64,000 bases of DNA from Streptomyces sp. NRRL S-350 (GCF_000719705.1 NZ_JOHO01000035.1:9495-73494); one strand, 5' to 3'. Shown: positions 7,752 to 17,338, counted from the first letter of the stretch. Notes: generated by a model from the letters alone, not told the origin. Numbers and translations: made by a program.

Positions 7752-9482
7752 ATGCCTCCCACCTCCCGAAATCCGTTCACGGCCCCCGGCGAGCAGACCC
7801 GGGGTCTGTGGCGCGCGCTCGCGGAGGTGGCAGCCGGCGCCTGGCTGGTGCTTCTCAGCCAGGAGCTGCTGCGCGGCGGGGGCCCGTCCGGGGTGCTCCA
7901 ACTCCTCCTGGGCGCCGTCGCCCTCGTCCTGCTCGCCGTCCGCCGCCGCTTCCCCACGACGAGCCTGCTGGGCATCGCGGCGGTGGTGGGTCTGCTGCCC
8001 GCCGCGGGGCTGCCGGCCGCCGTGACCGCGTACACGACGGCCAGGCACCTGGTGGTCCGTCGGCGCCGGAGCGTCGTGCTGCTCGCCCCGACCGTCGTGG
8101 CGACGTCGGCCTGCGCGGCCTTCGCCCCGGTGGTCGGGCTCGGCGGCCACTCGTTCGGGGTGGCGTTGGGCGCCGTGCTCGCCGCCACCACGCTGATGGT
8201 GCCGGGGCTCCTCGGTGCCTCGGGCGGGCAGGAGGAGCGGTTGCTGCGGGCGCTCCGGGAGCGGGCCGCCGCCGCGGAGGCGGCCCGCCGGCTCGCGGAC
8301 AGCGAGTCCCGGATCCATGAGCGGTCCCGGATCGCCGCAGAGATGCACGATCTGGTCGGCCACCGGCTCAGCCTGGTGTCGCTGCACACGGGCGGCCTGG
8401 AGATGGCCCTGCAGAAGGAGTCGCCGGAACTGCGCGACGAGGCGGCTCTGGTGCGCCGGGCGGCCGCGGAGGCGATGCGGGAGCTGCGCGAAGTGCTGGG
8501 TGTGCTGGGCCCGTTGGGGCGGGACACCGGGACGGACGCGTTGACCGACACGACGGGCACCCGCGCCGACGTCGAGGCGCTGGCAGCGGAGTCGCGCGGC
8601 GGCGGCATACCCGTCGAGCTGTCCTGGGACGGCCCCGACCTGACCGACCGCGCGGCGCAGGTGCGGCGTGCGGTGCACCGGGTGGTGCGCGAGTCGCTGA
8701 CCAACGTGCACCGGTACGCCGCCGGGGCCCGGGTCAGCGTGGCGGTCACGCACACCGACGACCGGGTGGACGTGCTCGTGCGCAACGGCCGTCCGCCCGC
8801 GGCCCCGGAGGCGGCGACCGGCCTGGGGTCGGGGCGCGGCCTGGTGGGGCTGCGGGAACGGGTGGCGCTGCTGGGCGGCACCCTGGAGGCGGGCCCGACG
8901 CCGGCCGGTGGCTTCGCGGTGACGGCGCGGATCCCCGCGCAGCCGGACCCGGGGGCGAGCCGCGCCGCGGGGGGTGTGCCGGCGCTTGAATCGCCGTCCG
9001 AGTCGCGTTCCGACGGCTCACCCGCCGGTGTCCAGCGCCGCGTCGTGACGGCCCTCAGCGGGCTCCTCGGCCTGCTGGGGGTGGGCGTGATGATGACGGG
9101 CGCCCTCGCGCTGGTCGGTCAGGCGTTCCCGGACCCCGTTCCCCGCACGCACGAGCGGCCCCGGATCGGGATGTCCCGCGCGATGGTGGAGGAGGCCGTG
9201 TACGGCGACAGCGCGGCGGTGCGCGCGGCGGCGACGGGCCGCGAGCCTCCTCATCCGGACTCCGTGACGAACTGCCTGTACTCGACGTTCCCGTTCGAGG
9301 ACGAGACGGCGCCGGCCGAGGGCCCCGACCCGGCGGCCTCGACGACCGCGGGGGCAGGGGCGGGGGAGGACCCCGGTCACCTCCGGATCACCCGGTTCTG
9401 CTTCCGTGACGATACGTTGGCCACGATCGACCGCTTCACCGTTCCGGTGGTGTCGCGCACACCGCCCTGGGAGTCCCGATGA
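7752..9482 (+). CDS. NarL-type sensor histidine kinase with extra C-terminal membrane anchor and extracytoplasmic domain
   Basis: 576 aa. The N-terminal half has about four to five membrane helices (20-160). The dimerisation/phospho-acceptor domain carries His199 (AAEMHDLVGHRLSLVS), then a HATPase (VVRESLTNVHRYA; GLGSGRGLVGLRER). Unusually the protein continues: a further helix (about 432-454, LLGVGVMMTGALALVG) and about 115 residues predicted outside the cell, with IGMSRAMVEEAVYG, NCLYSTF and RFCFRDDTL. The kinase at 24786 has the same layout. There is no SD; GACAAT lies 6 nt before the ATG, suggesting a leaderless mRNA. It overlaps its response regulator by 4 nt and precedes a MacB-like exporter. 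Confidence 0.9.
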   Translation: MPPTSRNPFTAPGEQTRGLWRALAEVAAGAWLVLLSQELLRGGGPSGVLQLLLGAVALVLLAVRRRFPTTSLLGIAAVVGLLPAAGLPAAVTAYTTARHLVVRRRRSVVLLAPTVVATSACAAFAPVVGLGGHSFGVALGAVLAATTLMVPGLLGASGGQEERLLRALRERAAAAEAARRLADSESRIHERSRIAAEMHDLVGHRLSLVSLHTGGLEMALQKESPELRDEAALVRRAAAEAMRELREVLGVLGPLGRDTGTDALTDTTGTRADVEALAAESRGGGIPVELSWDGPDLTDRAAQVRRAVHRVVRESLTNVHRYAAGARVSVAVTHTDDRVDVLVRNGRPPAAPEAATGLGSGRGLVGLRERVALLGGTLEAGPTPAGGFAVTARIPAQPDPGASRAAGGVPALESPSESRSDGSPAGVQRRVVTALSGLLGLLGVGVMMTGALALVGQAFPDPVPRTHERPRIGMSRAMVEEAVYGDSAAVRAAATGREPPHPDSVTNCLYSTFPFEDETAPAEGPDPAASTTAGAGAGEDPGHLRITRFCFRDDTLATIDRFTVPVVSRTPPWESR

Positions 9483-10231
9483 CCGCGTTTGCCCCAACCG
9501 CCCCCCGCCCGATCCGTGTCCTGCTCGCCGACGACGAGGAGCTGATCCGGCACGGCGTCCGGCTGATCCTGCGCCATGCCGAGGGCATCGAGGTGGTCGG
9601 TGAGGCGGCGAACGGCGAGGAGGCCGTGCGGGTCGCGGGCGAGACCCTTCCCGACGTGGCCCTGGTCGACGTCCGGATGCCCGTGCTCGACGGGCTCGCC
9701 ACGATCGAGCGGCTCCTCGCCCTCAGCCCCCGGCCGCAGGTCGTCATGCTGACCACGTTCGGCGACGAGGGGAACGTGACGCGCGCGCTGCGGTCCGGCG
9801 CCACCGGCTTCCTCCTGAAGGACGAGGGCCCGCAGGAGCTGATCAGCGCGGTACGGGCCGCCGCCGCGGGCGACGCGGTCCTCTCGCCGAAGGTCACCCG
9901 TACCGTCATCGAGCGCATGCTCGACGGCACCGGCACCGGCACCGGCACCGGCCACAGCAGTGGCAACGGCGACGGCGACAGCGGTGGTCACCGCTACGGG
10001 GACCCGGCCTCCGCGTCCGGCCCCGACCCGCGGCTGTCGGCGCTCACCGGCCGGGAGCGCGACGTCCTCGCGCTGCTGGGCCAGGGCCTCGCCAACGCGG
10101 AGATCGGCCACCGACTGGGCATCGGCGTGGGCACGGTGAAGACCCACGTCAGCGCCGTCCTGGTGAAGACGGGTACCGACAGCCGGGTCCAGGCGGCCGT
10201 CCTCGCGTACCGGGCGGGGCTGGTGTCCTGA
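9479..10231 (+). CDS. NarL/LuxR-family response regulator
   Basis: 250 aa. The receiver (about 11-130) has LLADDEELI, Asp64 (ALVDVRMPVLDG), Thr in MLTTFGDE and Lys in FLLKDEGP. The LuxR-type HTH is at about 185-245 (LTGRERDVLALLGQGLANAE and VKTHVSAVLVKTG). The linker holds a GT repeat (GTGTGTGTGHSSGNGDGDSG) encoded by simple-sequence DNA at about 9930-9985, likely variable in length between strains. The ATG overlaps the kinase stop, so the two are coupled. It probably controls the ABC exporter downstream through the TTCGACAGA sites. Confidence 0.94.
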   Translation: MTAFAPTAPRPIRVLLADDEELIRHGVRLILRHAEGIEVVGEAANGEEAVRVAGETLPDVALVDVRMPVLDGLATIERLLALSPRPQVVMLTTFGDEGNVTRALRSGATGFLLKDEGPQELISAVRAAAAGDAVLSPKVTRTVIERMLDGTGTGTGTGHSSGNGDGDSGGHRYGDPASASGPDPRLSALTGRERDVLALLGQGLANAEIGHRLGIGVGTVKTHVSAVLVKTGTDSRVQAAVLAYRAGLVS

Positions 10232-10252
10232 GCCGCGGCCGGGCACCCCGGC

Positions 10253-10332
10253 TCTGTCGAAGGGCAGAGCCGGTCGTCCGCCCCGAGGACTACGCGCGCC
10301 TCCGGGCCCGACCTTCGACAGACGCCTCATCC
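10253..10332. promoter_or_regulatory. Perfect 11-bp inverted repeat upstream of the ABC exporter
   Basis: TCTGTCGAAGG (10253-10263) is the exact reverse complement of CCTTCGACAGA (10312-10322), 48 nt apart. CTCATCC follows at 10326-10332. The right arm and the CTCATCC match the motif upstream of the kinase at 7685. The element lies between the regulator gene and the ABC operon and is the best candidate for its operator. Confidence 0.55.
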
Positions 10333-10419
10333 ACTCCCTGAGGCCGACGGTTCGGCGTTGCGGCGCGCCGAGGATGAGAGGCAGTCACCCCACCTCATCC
10401 CCGTCACCCCGGAGCTGAC

Positions 10420-11265
10420 ATGCCACCGCAGGCCGCCGCGCCCGTGCCCGCCCGTTCCTCCGCCGCCCACTCCTCGGCCGGCCCTACCAGCCCCACCAGC
10501 CCTACCGGCCCTACCGGTCCTACCAGCCCTGCCGCCGCCACGGCCACCGGGCTGTGCAAGGTCTACGGCCGGGGCGAGACCAGGACCGTCGCCCTGGACT
10601 CGGTCTCGGTGGAGTTCGGACGCGGCCAATTCACCGCGATCATGGGGCCGTCCGGCTCCGGCAAGTCGACCCTGATGCACTGCATGGCGGGTCTCGACTC
10701 GGTGTCCGCAGGCTCCGCGCGGATCGGCGACACCGAACTGTCCGCCCTGAACGACCGACAGCTCACCCGACTGCGCCGGGACAGCGTCGGGTTCGTCTTC
10801 CAGGCGTTCAACCTGCTGCCCACGCTGACGGCGTCGGAGAACATCACCCTGCCGATGGACATCGCGGGCCGCAAGCCCGACCGGCGGTGGCTGGACACGG
10901 TCGTGTCGACCGTCGGCCTCGCCGGACGGCTGGACCACCGCCCCGCCCAGTTGTCCGGCGGCCAGCAGCAGCGGGTCGCCGTGGCCCGCGCCCTCGCGTC
11001 CCGGCCGGAGATCATCTTCGCGGACGAGCCGACCGGCAACCTGGACTCCGGGGCCGGCGCCGAGATCCTGGCCTTCCTGCGGTACTCCGTCCGGGAGTTG
11101 GGCCAGACCGTCGTGATGGTCACCCACGACCCGACGGCCGCCGGGTACGCCGACCGCGTGGTCTTCCTCGCCGACGGCCGGCTCACCGACGAGCTGGACG
11201 CACCGACCCCCGAGGGCGTCCTGGACCGGATGCGGCGGTTCGACGCCAAGGCCCGCACCAGCTGA
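10420..11265 (+). CDS. MacB/LolD-type ABC transporter ATP-binding protein
   Basis: 281 aa. An unusual N-terminal extension of about 40 residues (PTSPTSPTGPTGPTSP, encoded by 9-nt DNA repeats at about 10485-10530) comes before a normal ATPase: Walker [13 protein letters not shown] loop FVFQAFNLL, signature LSGGQQQRVAVARAL, Walker B IIFADEPTGNLD, His switch VTHDP. It energises the FtsX-like permease encoded 60 nt downstream. Such pairs export antimicrobials, lipids or lipoproteins and are often controlled by an adjacent two-component system. The real start could lie inside the repeat region. Confidence 0.93.
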   Translation: MPPQAAAPVPARSSAAHSSAGPTSPTSPTGPTGPTSPAAATATGLCKVYGRGETRTVALDSVSVEFGRGQFTAIMGPSGSGKSTLMHCMAGLDSVSAGSARIGDTELSALNDRQLTRLRRDSVGFVFQAFNLLPTLTASENITLPMDIAGRKPDRRWLDTVVSTVGLAGRLDHRPAQLSGGQQQRVAVARALASRPEIIFADEPTGNLDSGAGAEILAFLRYSVRELGQTVVMVTHDPTAAGYADRVVFLADGRLTDELDAPTPEGVLDRMRRFDAKARTS

Positions 11266-11325
11266 CCAGACCGTCCGCCGCCCGCCCGAACCACCGCCAC
11301 GCACCCCAGGAGTGGGAGCACCACC

Positions 11326-13899
11326 ATGCTGCGTACAGCCCTGCGCAACGTCCTCGCGCACAAAGCCCGACTGGCCATGACGGCCCTCGCGATCGCGCTC
11401 GGCGTCGCCTTCGTCACCGGCACGCTCGTCTTCGGCGACACCGTCACCCAGGCCCTTCGCGGCGCCTCCGCCAGGAGCCTCAAGGACGTCGCCGTGGTCG
11501 TCCAGGCCGAGTCCCGGCGGAACTCCCGCACCGAGGCGGACGACACCCGGTCCACGGCGCTCACCGGTGAGCTCGCCGACAAGGTCCGGACCGTGCCCGG
11601 CGTCACGTCCGTCCGGGCCACCGTCAACGGCGACGCCACGCTGGCCGCCAAGGACGGCCGGCCGTTGAACGCCGACACCGGTTGGCAGAACCTGGCGACC
11701 AACTACTCACCGGACGCGCCCGGCACGGACCGGGACAGCCGCTTCCCCCTGCACGCCGGGCGCGGCCCCGCCGCCGACGGCGAGATGGCCCTGGACCGCC
11801 GGACCGCCGAGAAGGCCGGCTACGCGATCGGCGACTCCGTCCGCTTCGCCACCACGGGCCCCACCCTCACCAAGGAGCTGGTCGGCACCGTCGACACCGA
11901 CGACCCCCGGGTGACGGCGGGCGGCAGCCTCGCACTCTTCGACACCGGCACCGCGCAGCGGCTCTTCCTGCAGGCGGGCCGGTTCGACGAACTGGCCGTC
12001 GGCTCCGCACCCGGCACCGACGACCAGGAGCTCGCCGGCAGGATCCGCGCGCTGCTGCCCGCCGACGGCATCACCGTCACCAGCGGAGCCCAGCTCGCGA
12101 ACGAGCAGGCGGCGCAGATCGCCGAGAACACCAAGGAACTCACCCGGGTGCTGCTGGGCTTCGCCGGGGTCGCGCTGTTCGTCGGCGTGTTCATCATCGC
12201 CAACACCTTCACCATGCTGATCGCCCAGCGGAGCCGGGAGACCGCGCTGCTGCGAGCCGTGGGGGCCTCGCGCCGACAGGTCGTCCGCGCGGTCCTCGCC
12301 GAGGCCGCGCTCCTCGGGCTCGGTGCCTCCGCCGCCGGGATCGCGCTCGGAACCGGCATCGCGGCCGCCGCGCGGCCACTCCTGAACGCGGGCGGAGCGG
12401 GGCTGCCCGGCGGCCCCCTGGTCGTCTCCGCGGACGCGCTCGCCCGGTCCGTCCTGGTCGGCGTCGGCATCACCGTGCTCGCCGCCTGGCTGCCGTCCCG
12501 CAGGGCCGCGCGGGTCGCGCCGGTGGAGGCACTGACCACCGTCGACCAGTCGCCGCCCCCGCGCGGCACGGTGGTCCGCAACAGTGTCGGCGGGCTGCTC
12601 ACCGGGGCCGGGGTCCTCGCGCTGCTCCACCTCTCCACGCAGCGGAGCGGATCCGACAGCAACCTCCAGACCGCCGCACTCGGCTCGGTGCTCACGCTGA
12701 CCGGCATGATCGTGACCGCGCCGCTGCTGTCCCGTCCGCTGGTCCGGCTCGCGGGGGCGGTGACCACCCGGCTCTTCGGGGTCAGCGGCAAGCTCGCCAA
12801 GGAGAACGCGCTGCGCAACCCGCGCCGTACCGCCGCCACCGCCTCCGCCCTGATGATCGGGCTCACCCTGATCACCGGCCTGAGCGTGACCGGCAGTTCG
12901 ACGAGCGCCGCGCTGGAGGAGGCGGCAGTGGGCGGCCTGACCGCGGACTACGTGGTGTCCAACGCCGGCCCCGGCCTCGGCATCGACCCGGCGTTCGGCG
13001 CGAGGGTGGCCGACGTCCCGGGTGTCGCGGCGGCGGCGCCCGTCGCCTCCGCGGCCCTGGGCGTGCGCGGCACGTACGCCACGCTCACCGGCGCCGACCC
13101 GCAGCGGTTCGCCGCCGTCTCCGACCTGACGTTCACCAGCGGCTCGCTCGCCGACATCGGCCCCGGCAGGATCGCGGTCTCCGACAAGCTGGCGGAGGAC
13201 GCCGGACTGGCGAAGGGAGACACCTTCCACGGCACGGTGGGCCTCGGCCGCGACCAGGAACTGACCGTCGTCGGCGTCTACCGGCAGACCCGGGCCGTCG
13301 GCGGCGCGGTGGGCACCATGGCCGACGTCCTGCCCCACGCGGCCGGCGGGCAGTTCGACAGCATCCTGGTCAAGGCCGCGACCGACCGGAACACCGGCGG
13401 CCTCGACCAGGACATCCGCAACGCCCTCGGCAACAGCCCGCTCCTCCAGGTGCAGAACCGGGAGCAGGTGACGAAGGCGCAGTCCGGCCAGGTCGCCGCC
13501 GTGCTCGACATGATGTACGGCCTGCTCGGCATGACCGTCGTCATCGGAGTCTTCGGCGTCATCAACACCCTGGCCATGTCGGTGTTCGAGCGGACCCGGG
13601 AGATCGGACTGTTGCGCGCGATCGGACTCGACAGCAAGGGCGTCAAGCGGATGGTGCGACTGGAATCGGTGGTGATCTCGCTGTTCGGCACCGTCCTGGG
13701 CATCGGCACGGGGATCTTCCTGGCCTGGACGTGCGGCAGCCTCAGCCGCGCCTCGCTCCCGCACTGGGAGCTCGTGCTGCCCTGGCCGCGGCTTGCCCTG
13801 CTCCTGCTGCTCGGCCCGGCGATCGGAGTGCTGGCCGCTCTCTGGCCGGCCCGACGGGCGGCCCGCCTGAACACCCTGCGGGCGATCGGCGCGCAGTGA
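11326..13899 (+). CDS. FtsX/MacB-family ABC transporter permease
   Basis: 857 aa. A first helix at about 20-45 is followed by a large extracytoplasmic domain, then a three-helix FtsX block (about 265-400, with FIIANTFTMLIAQRSRETALL). A second half repeats the plan: helix about 505-530, extracytoplasmic domain, and an FtsX block at about 715-855 (GVINTLAMSVFERTREIGLL). This duplicated layout is usual for actinobacterial members. SD-like GGAGTGGGAG lies before the ATG. It forms an exporter with the ATPase upstream; the substrate is unknown. Confidence 0.92.
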   Translation: MLRTALRNVLAHKARLAMTALAIALGVAFVTGTLVFGDTVTQALRGASARSLKDVAVVVQAESRRNSRTEADDTRSTALTGELADKVRTVPGVTSVRATVNGDATLAAKDGRPLNADTGWQNLATNYSPDAPGTDRDSRFPLHAGRGPAADGEMALDRRTAEKAGYAIGDSVRFATTGPTLTKELVGTVDTDDPRVTAGGSLALFDTGTAQRLFLQAGRFDELAVGSAPGTDDQELAGRIRALLPADGITVTSGAQLANEQAAQIAENTKELTRVLLGFAGVALFVGVFIIANTFTMLIAQRSRETALLRAVGASRRQVVRAVLAEAALLGLGASAAGIALGTGIAAAARPLLNAGGAGLPGGPLVVSADALARSVLVGVGITVLAAWLPSRRAARVAPVEALTTVDQSPPPRGTVVRNSVGGLLTGAGVLALLHLSTQRSGSDSNLQTAALGSVLTLTGMIVTAPLLSRPLVRLAGAVTTRLFGVSGKLAKENALRNPRRTAATASALMIGLTLITGLSVTGSSTSAALEEAAVGGLTADYVVSNAGPGLGIDPAFGARVADVPGVAAAAPVASAALGVRGTYATLTGADPQRFAAVSDLTFTSGSLADIGPGRIAVSDKLAEDAGLAKGDTFHGTVGLGRDQELTVVGVYRQTRAVGGAVGTMADVLPHAAGGQFDSILVKAATDRNTGGLDQDIRNALGNSPLLQVQNREQVTKAQSGQVAAVLDMMYGLLGMTVVIGVFGVINTLAMSVFERTREIGLLRAIGLDSKGVKRMVRLESVVISLFGTVLGIGTGIFLAWTCGSLSRASLPHWELVLPWPRLALLLLLGPAIGVLAALWPARRAARLNTLRAIGAQ

Positions 13900-13934
13900 C
13901 CCGGCTGCGGGCCGGCGCCCCCGGAGGAGGAGGT

Positions 13935-14729
13935 TCAGGGGCTGGTCGTGCGGGCGGCGGCGCGGCGGGGCTGGCGGGGGAGCGGCAGGGCGAGGGCTTC
14001 GGCGGAGGCAGGGGGGAGGGCGAGGGCCGCGGCGGTCTCGGCGGGCAGCGGGTGCAGGCCGAGGAGCGCGGCGGTGAGCCGGGCGGTGGCGCGATGCCAG
14101 TCGGGGACGCGCTGGAGCATGGCGTGGCCGCTGCCGGTGACGGTGTAGCCGCAGACGCGGGCGCCGGCGGCGCGGCTGCGGGCGGCGAAGGCCCGGGTGT
14201 CGGCGGGGGCGGTGACGGTGTCGCGGTCGCCGTGCAGCATCAGGACGTCCCGGCCGGCCAGGTGTTCGCACGGATCCTCGGCCGGGCACCAGGGGGCGAG
14301 GGCGATCAGTCCGGTGACGGCCGGGTGCCCGCCGGCCTGCAGGGCGGCGCGTCCGCCCATCGAGTGGCCGATCAGGACGGTCGGCACCGGCCCCAGCAGC
14401 GAGGCCAGTTCGTCCAGTGCGGTGACCGCGTCCTGCGCGGCGTCGGCGCGCGGACCGTTCCAGCCGCGGTGCCGGTAGCGGACGGTGCCGACGGCCACCC
14501 CGGCGTCGGCGGTGGCCCTGGTGAGGACGCGCAGGAAGCCGTTCATCCGCAGCAGGGGAAGGTTGAGGCGCGCGGGCCGGCCGAGGTTGTGCTCCTCGCC
14601 GCCGTGCAGCACCAGGACGGCGGCCCGTGCGCCGTCCGGGCGGGTCCGCCAGTGCAGCGCCCGGTGCCCCACCGCGCCGTCCGCCGTCGCACCGCTCACT
14701 GCCGCCCCGCTCACTGCCGGCCTGCTCAC
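13935..14729 (-). CDS. Alpha/beta hydrolase (dienelactone-hydrolase/lipase-like)
   Basis: 264 aa from GTG 14729; GTG codons at 14714 and just downstream are also possible because the start region is a tandem repeat (GTGAGCGGGGCGGCA-like, 14700-14730) that encodes VSRPAVSGAAVSGA. The core shows the oxyanion-side LVLHGGEEHN, the nucleophile elbow GHSMGGRAAL, the acid in LMLHGDRDTVT and the base in GSGHAML, so the Ser-Asp-His triad is complete. Predicted cytoplasmic serine hydrolase of unknown substrate. Convergent with the ABC permease. Confidence 0.85.
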   Translation of the reverse strand: MSRPAVSGAAVSGATADGAVGHRALHWRTRPDGARAAVLVLHGGEEHNLGRPARLNLPLLRMNGFLRVLTRATADAGVAVGTVRYRHRGWNGPRADAAQDAVTALDELASLLGPVPTVLIGHSMGGRAALQAGGHPAVTGLIALAPWCPAEDPCEHLAGRDVLMLHGDRDTVTAPADTRAFAARSRAAGARVCGYTVTGSGHAMLQRVPDWHRATARLTAALLGLHPLPAETAAALALPPASAEALALPLPRQPRRAAARTTSP

Positions 14730-14944
14730 TGCCGCACCGTCCCGTCCGCCCTGCCCGCGCCCTCGGGGTCCGTCCGTCCGGCCTCGGGACCGCCACTGTA
14801 ACGCCGGGCGGGCCCGGGCGGTTCACCCGAGGGGGCCAGCCCGGGCACCGGCTGCGCGCGGCCCGGACGGAGGGCTGCTATCCACGAAGGGTGGGGGGCC
14901 GCTTGCGCCCGCTCGTGGCGCCGTGTCACCGAGTGGAGGACTCC

Positions 14945-15763
14945 GTGGCTCAGCAGCTCGCACTGACCGTCGATTTCGGGTCGGGTTTCACCGAGGCCTG
15001 GTCCAAGATCGCGAAGGTCATTCCGCAGTTCATCGCCTTCCTGGTGATCCTGGTCATCGGCTGGTTCGTGGCGAAGGCGATCGCCGGGATCCTCGACCGG
15101 GTGCTGCGCCGGATCGGCTCGGAACGGGTCTCGGAGCGGTCCGGCATGGCCGCGCGCCTGCACGGCTCGAAGTACGACATGACCGGCATCATCTGCAAGG
15201 TCGTCTACTACGTGGTCCTGCTGATGGCGCTGCAGCTGGCGTTCGGCGTCTTCGGCCCGAACCCGATCAGCGTGATGATCCACAGCATCGTCGCGTGGCT
15301 GCCCAGGGCCATCGTCGCCGTCGTGATCGTGGTGGTCGCCATGGCCATCGCCAACGGCGTGCGCGACATCGTGGCGAACTCGCTGGCCGGCGCGTCGTAC
15401 GGCCGCACCGTCGCCACCATGGTGTGGGGCTTCATCGTCGGGCTCGGTGTGATCGCCGCGCTGGGCCAGGTCGGGATCGCCACCGCGGTCACCGGGCCGG
15501 TGCTGATCGCCGCGCTCGCCACGATCGCCGGGGTGCTGGTGGTCGGCGTCGGCGGCGGCCTGGTCATGCCGATGCGTCGGCGCTGGGAGCGGTGGCTGGA
15601 CAGCGCCGAGCAGGAGACCGCCCGGCTGCGCGGCAGCTCGTACCAGGCCGGCCGCTCCGACGCCCTCGCCAACCAGCCCGCCCGCCCGACCACCCAGACC
15701 GGCCCGGCCACCCCGCCGGCCCCGGGCATCGACCCCGGCGGCCCGGGCGACCGGCCGATGTAG
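14945..15763 (+). CDS. Small-conductance channel-like membrane protein (TM_helix repeat type)
   Basis: 272 aa from GTG 14945, with GGAGGA just before it. Four or five helices: about 25-45 (VIPQFIAFLVILVIGWFVA), 85-110, 120-145 (AIVAVVIVVVAMAIANGV), 160-180 and 185-210. The pore-like sequence AIANGVRDIVANSLAGASYG recurs in conserved TM-helix repeat proteins related to MscS-type channels. The C-terminal 60 residues are a Pro/Thr/Gly cytosolic tail. No sensor domain is visible. A role in ion flux or osmotic stress is suggested by family only. Confidence 0.75.
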   Translation: MAQQLALTVDFGSGFTEAWSKIAKVIPQFIAFLVILVIGWFVAKAIAGILDRVLRRIGSERVSERSGMAARLHGSKYDMTGIICKVVYYVVLLMALQLAFGVFGPNPISVMIHSIVAWLPRAIVAVVIVVVAMAIANGVRDIVANSLAGASYGRTVATMVWGFIVGLGVIAALGQVGIATAVTGPVLIAALATIAGVLVVGVGGGLVMPMRRRWERWLDSAEQETARLRGSSYQAGRSDALANQPARPTTQTGPATPPAPGIDPGGPGDRPM

Positions 15764-15819
15764 CCGGGCAGTGCCGGTACGAGTGCGTCGGCGTCGGCGT
15801 CGACGGCGGTGTGCGGGGC

Positions 15820-16173
15820 TCAGACCTCGAGCAGGTCCTGCTCGCGCACCAGCCAGCAGATGGCGGTCAGCCGGAGCACGGCGTAGTCGTAGCCGACCGG
15901 CTCCCGCCAGCCGATCTCGGCGAGCGCGTCGAGGAAGCCCAGCGCGTAGTCCGACAGTTCCTCACGGTCCAGGGGCCGGGGCGCGAGCTCCGGCCCCTGC
16001 GCGTACAGCAGCTCGCGCAGCATCGCCGCGTGCTGGTCGACCGCCGCGACGAAACCGGGCTCGAAGGCGAACTCGGCCAGCCGGGGCGTGAACGCCGCCA
16101 CGATGCCGGGCAGCGGGCAGCCGGCCGGCTCGTCGGGGGAGCGCCGGAAGGAATCGTCGGAGGTCGCGAACAT
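15820..16173 (-). CDS. Conserved actinobacterial protein, possibly DUF6401-like
   Basis: 117 aa. Small acidic soluble protein with no signal peptide. The stretch [17 protein letters not shown] and the C-terminal [13 protein letters not shown] with RLTAICWLV recall the DUF6401 group seen in streptomycetes, but I identify this from memory of its pattern only. There is no SD; TACGGT lies 6 nt before the ATG, a leaderless signature. Convergent with the channel-like gene. Function unknown. Confidence 0.7.
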   Translation of the reverse strand: MFATSDDSFRRSPDEPAGCPLPGIVAAFTPRLAEFAFEPGFVAAVDQHAAMLRELLYAQGPELAPRPLDREELSDYALGFLDALAEIGWREPVGYDYAVLRLTAICWLVREQDLLEV

Positions 16174-16348
16174 CCGTCCACCGTAGGCGAGCCCGGGCGC
16201 GGGTTCGGGCCGCCGTGACGGTTCCGTGCTGAGACCTTTGCCACCCCCGGCCGCGGGCCCCCGGCGCCGGTCGCAGCGGCCGGTACGGTCCGTGATCCGG
16301 CCGGTTCCCTGCGCTCACGACCGGGTGGTCTGCACCACAATGGTCCGC

Positions 16349-17275
16349 ATGGATCTCCGCATCTTCACCGAACCCCAGCAGGGCGCGAGCTACGACACCC
16401 TGCTCAAGGTCGCCCGCACCGCCGAGGAGCTCGGCGCCTTCAGCGCCTTCTTCCGCTCCGACCACTACCTGAAGATGGGTGACGTCGACGGCCTGCCCGG
16501 CCCCACCGACGCCTGGATCACCCTGGCCGGACTCGCCCGCGACACCAGCACCATCCGCCTCGGCACGCTGATGACCGCCGCCACCTTCCGGCTGCCGGGC
16601 GTCACCGCCATCCAGGTCGCCCAGGTCGACGCGATGAGCGGCGGCCGGGTCGAGTTCGGCCTCGGCGCAGGCTGGTACGAGGCCGAGCACGCCGCCTACG
16701 GCATCCCCTTCCCCAAGGAGAAGTTCGGGCGGCTGGAGGAGCAGCTGGCGATCATCACCGGGCTGTGGAACACCAAGCTCGGGGACACCTTCGACTTCGC
16801 CGGCCGGTACTACACGCTGACCGACTCGCCCGCGCTGCCCAAGCCCGTCCAGGACCGCATCCCGGTGCTCGTCGGCGGCCTCGGCCCGAAGCGCACCCCG
16901 GCCCTCGCCGCCCGCTTCGCCGACGAGTTCAACCTGCCGTTCGCCTCGGCGGACGACTCCGCCGCCCAGTTCGGCCGGGTCCGCGCCGCCGTCGAGCAGG
17001 CCGGGCGCCCGGCCGACGCCCTGGTCCTCTCCAACGCCCTGGTCGCCTGCGTCGGCCGGGACGACGCCGAGGTGGCCCGCCGGGCCGCCGCCATCGGCCG
17101 CGAGGTCGACGAGCTGAAGGCCAACGGCCTGGCCGGCACCCCGGACGAGGTGGTCGAGCGGATCGGCCGGTACCAGGCCGTCGGCAGCGAGCGGGTCTAC
17201 CTGCAGATCCTCGACCTGGACGACCTCGACCACCTGGAGCTGATCGCCTCGCGGGTCGCCCCGCAGCTCGACTGA
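16349..17275 (+). CDS. LLM-class F420-dependent oxidoreductase
   Basis: 308 aa. Luciferase-like TIM barrel from MDLRIFTEPQQG through RLGTLMTAATFRLPG, GLGAGWYEAEHAAYGIPFP and IPVLVGGLGPKRT, which are hallmarks of the F420-linked branch. ATG 16349 is preferred to ATG 16340 because it matches the usual N-terminus and has CACAAT 7 nt before it, implying a leaderless mRNA. It reduces or oxidises an unknown substrate with coenzyme F420. It is followed by a P-loop kinase-like gene with its own promoter, so it is probably monocistronic. Confidence 0.9.
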   Translation: MDLRIFTEPQQGASYDTLLKVARTAEELGAFSAFFRSDHYLKMGDVDGLPGPTDAWITLAGLARDTSTIRLGTLMTAATFRLPGVTAIQVAQVDAMSGGRVEFGLGAGWYEAEHAAYGIPFPKEKFGRLEEQLAIITGLWNTKLGDTFDFAGRYYTLTDSPALPKPVQDRIPVLVGGLGPKRTPALAARFADEFNLPFASADDSAAQFGRVRAAVEQAGRPADALVLSNALVACVGRDDAEVARRAAAIGREVDELKANGLAGTPDEVVERIGRYQAVGSERVYLQILDLDDLDHLELIASRVAPQLD

Positions 17276-17338
17276 CGGCCGGGCCCGGCCCGCCGCGGCC
17301 GGGCCGCCGTTCGGCCGGGCCCGCTCCGACCTCCGCGC

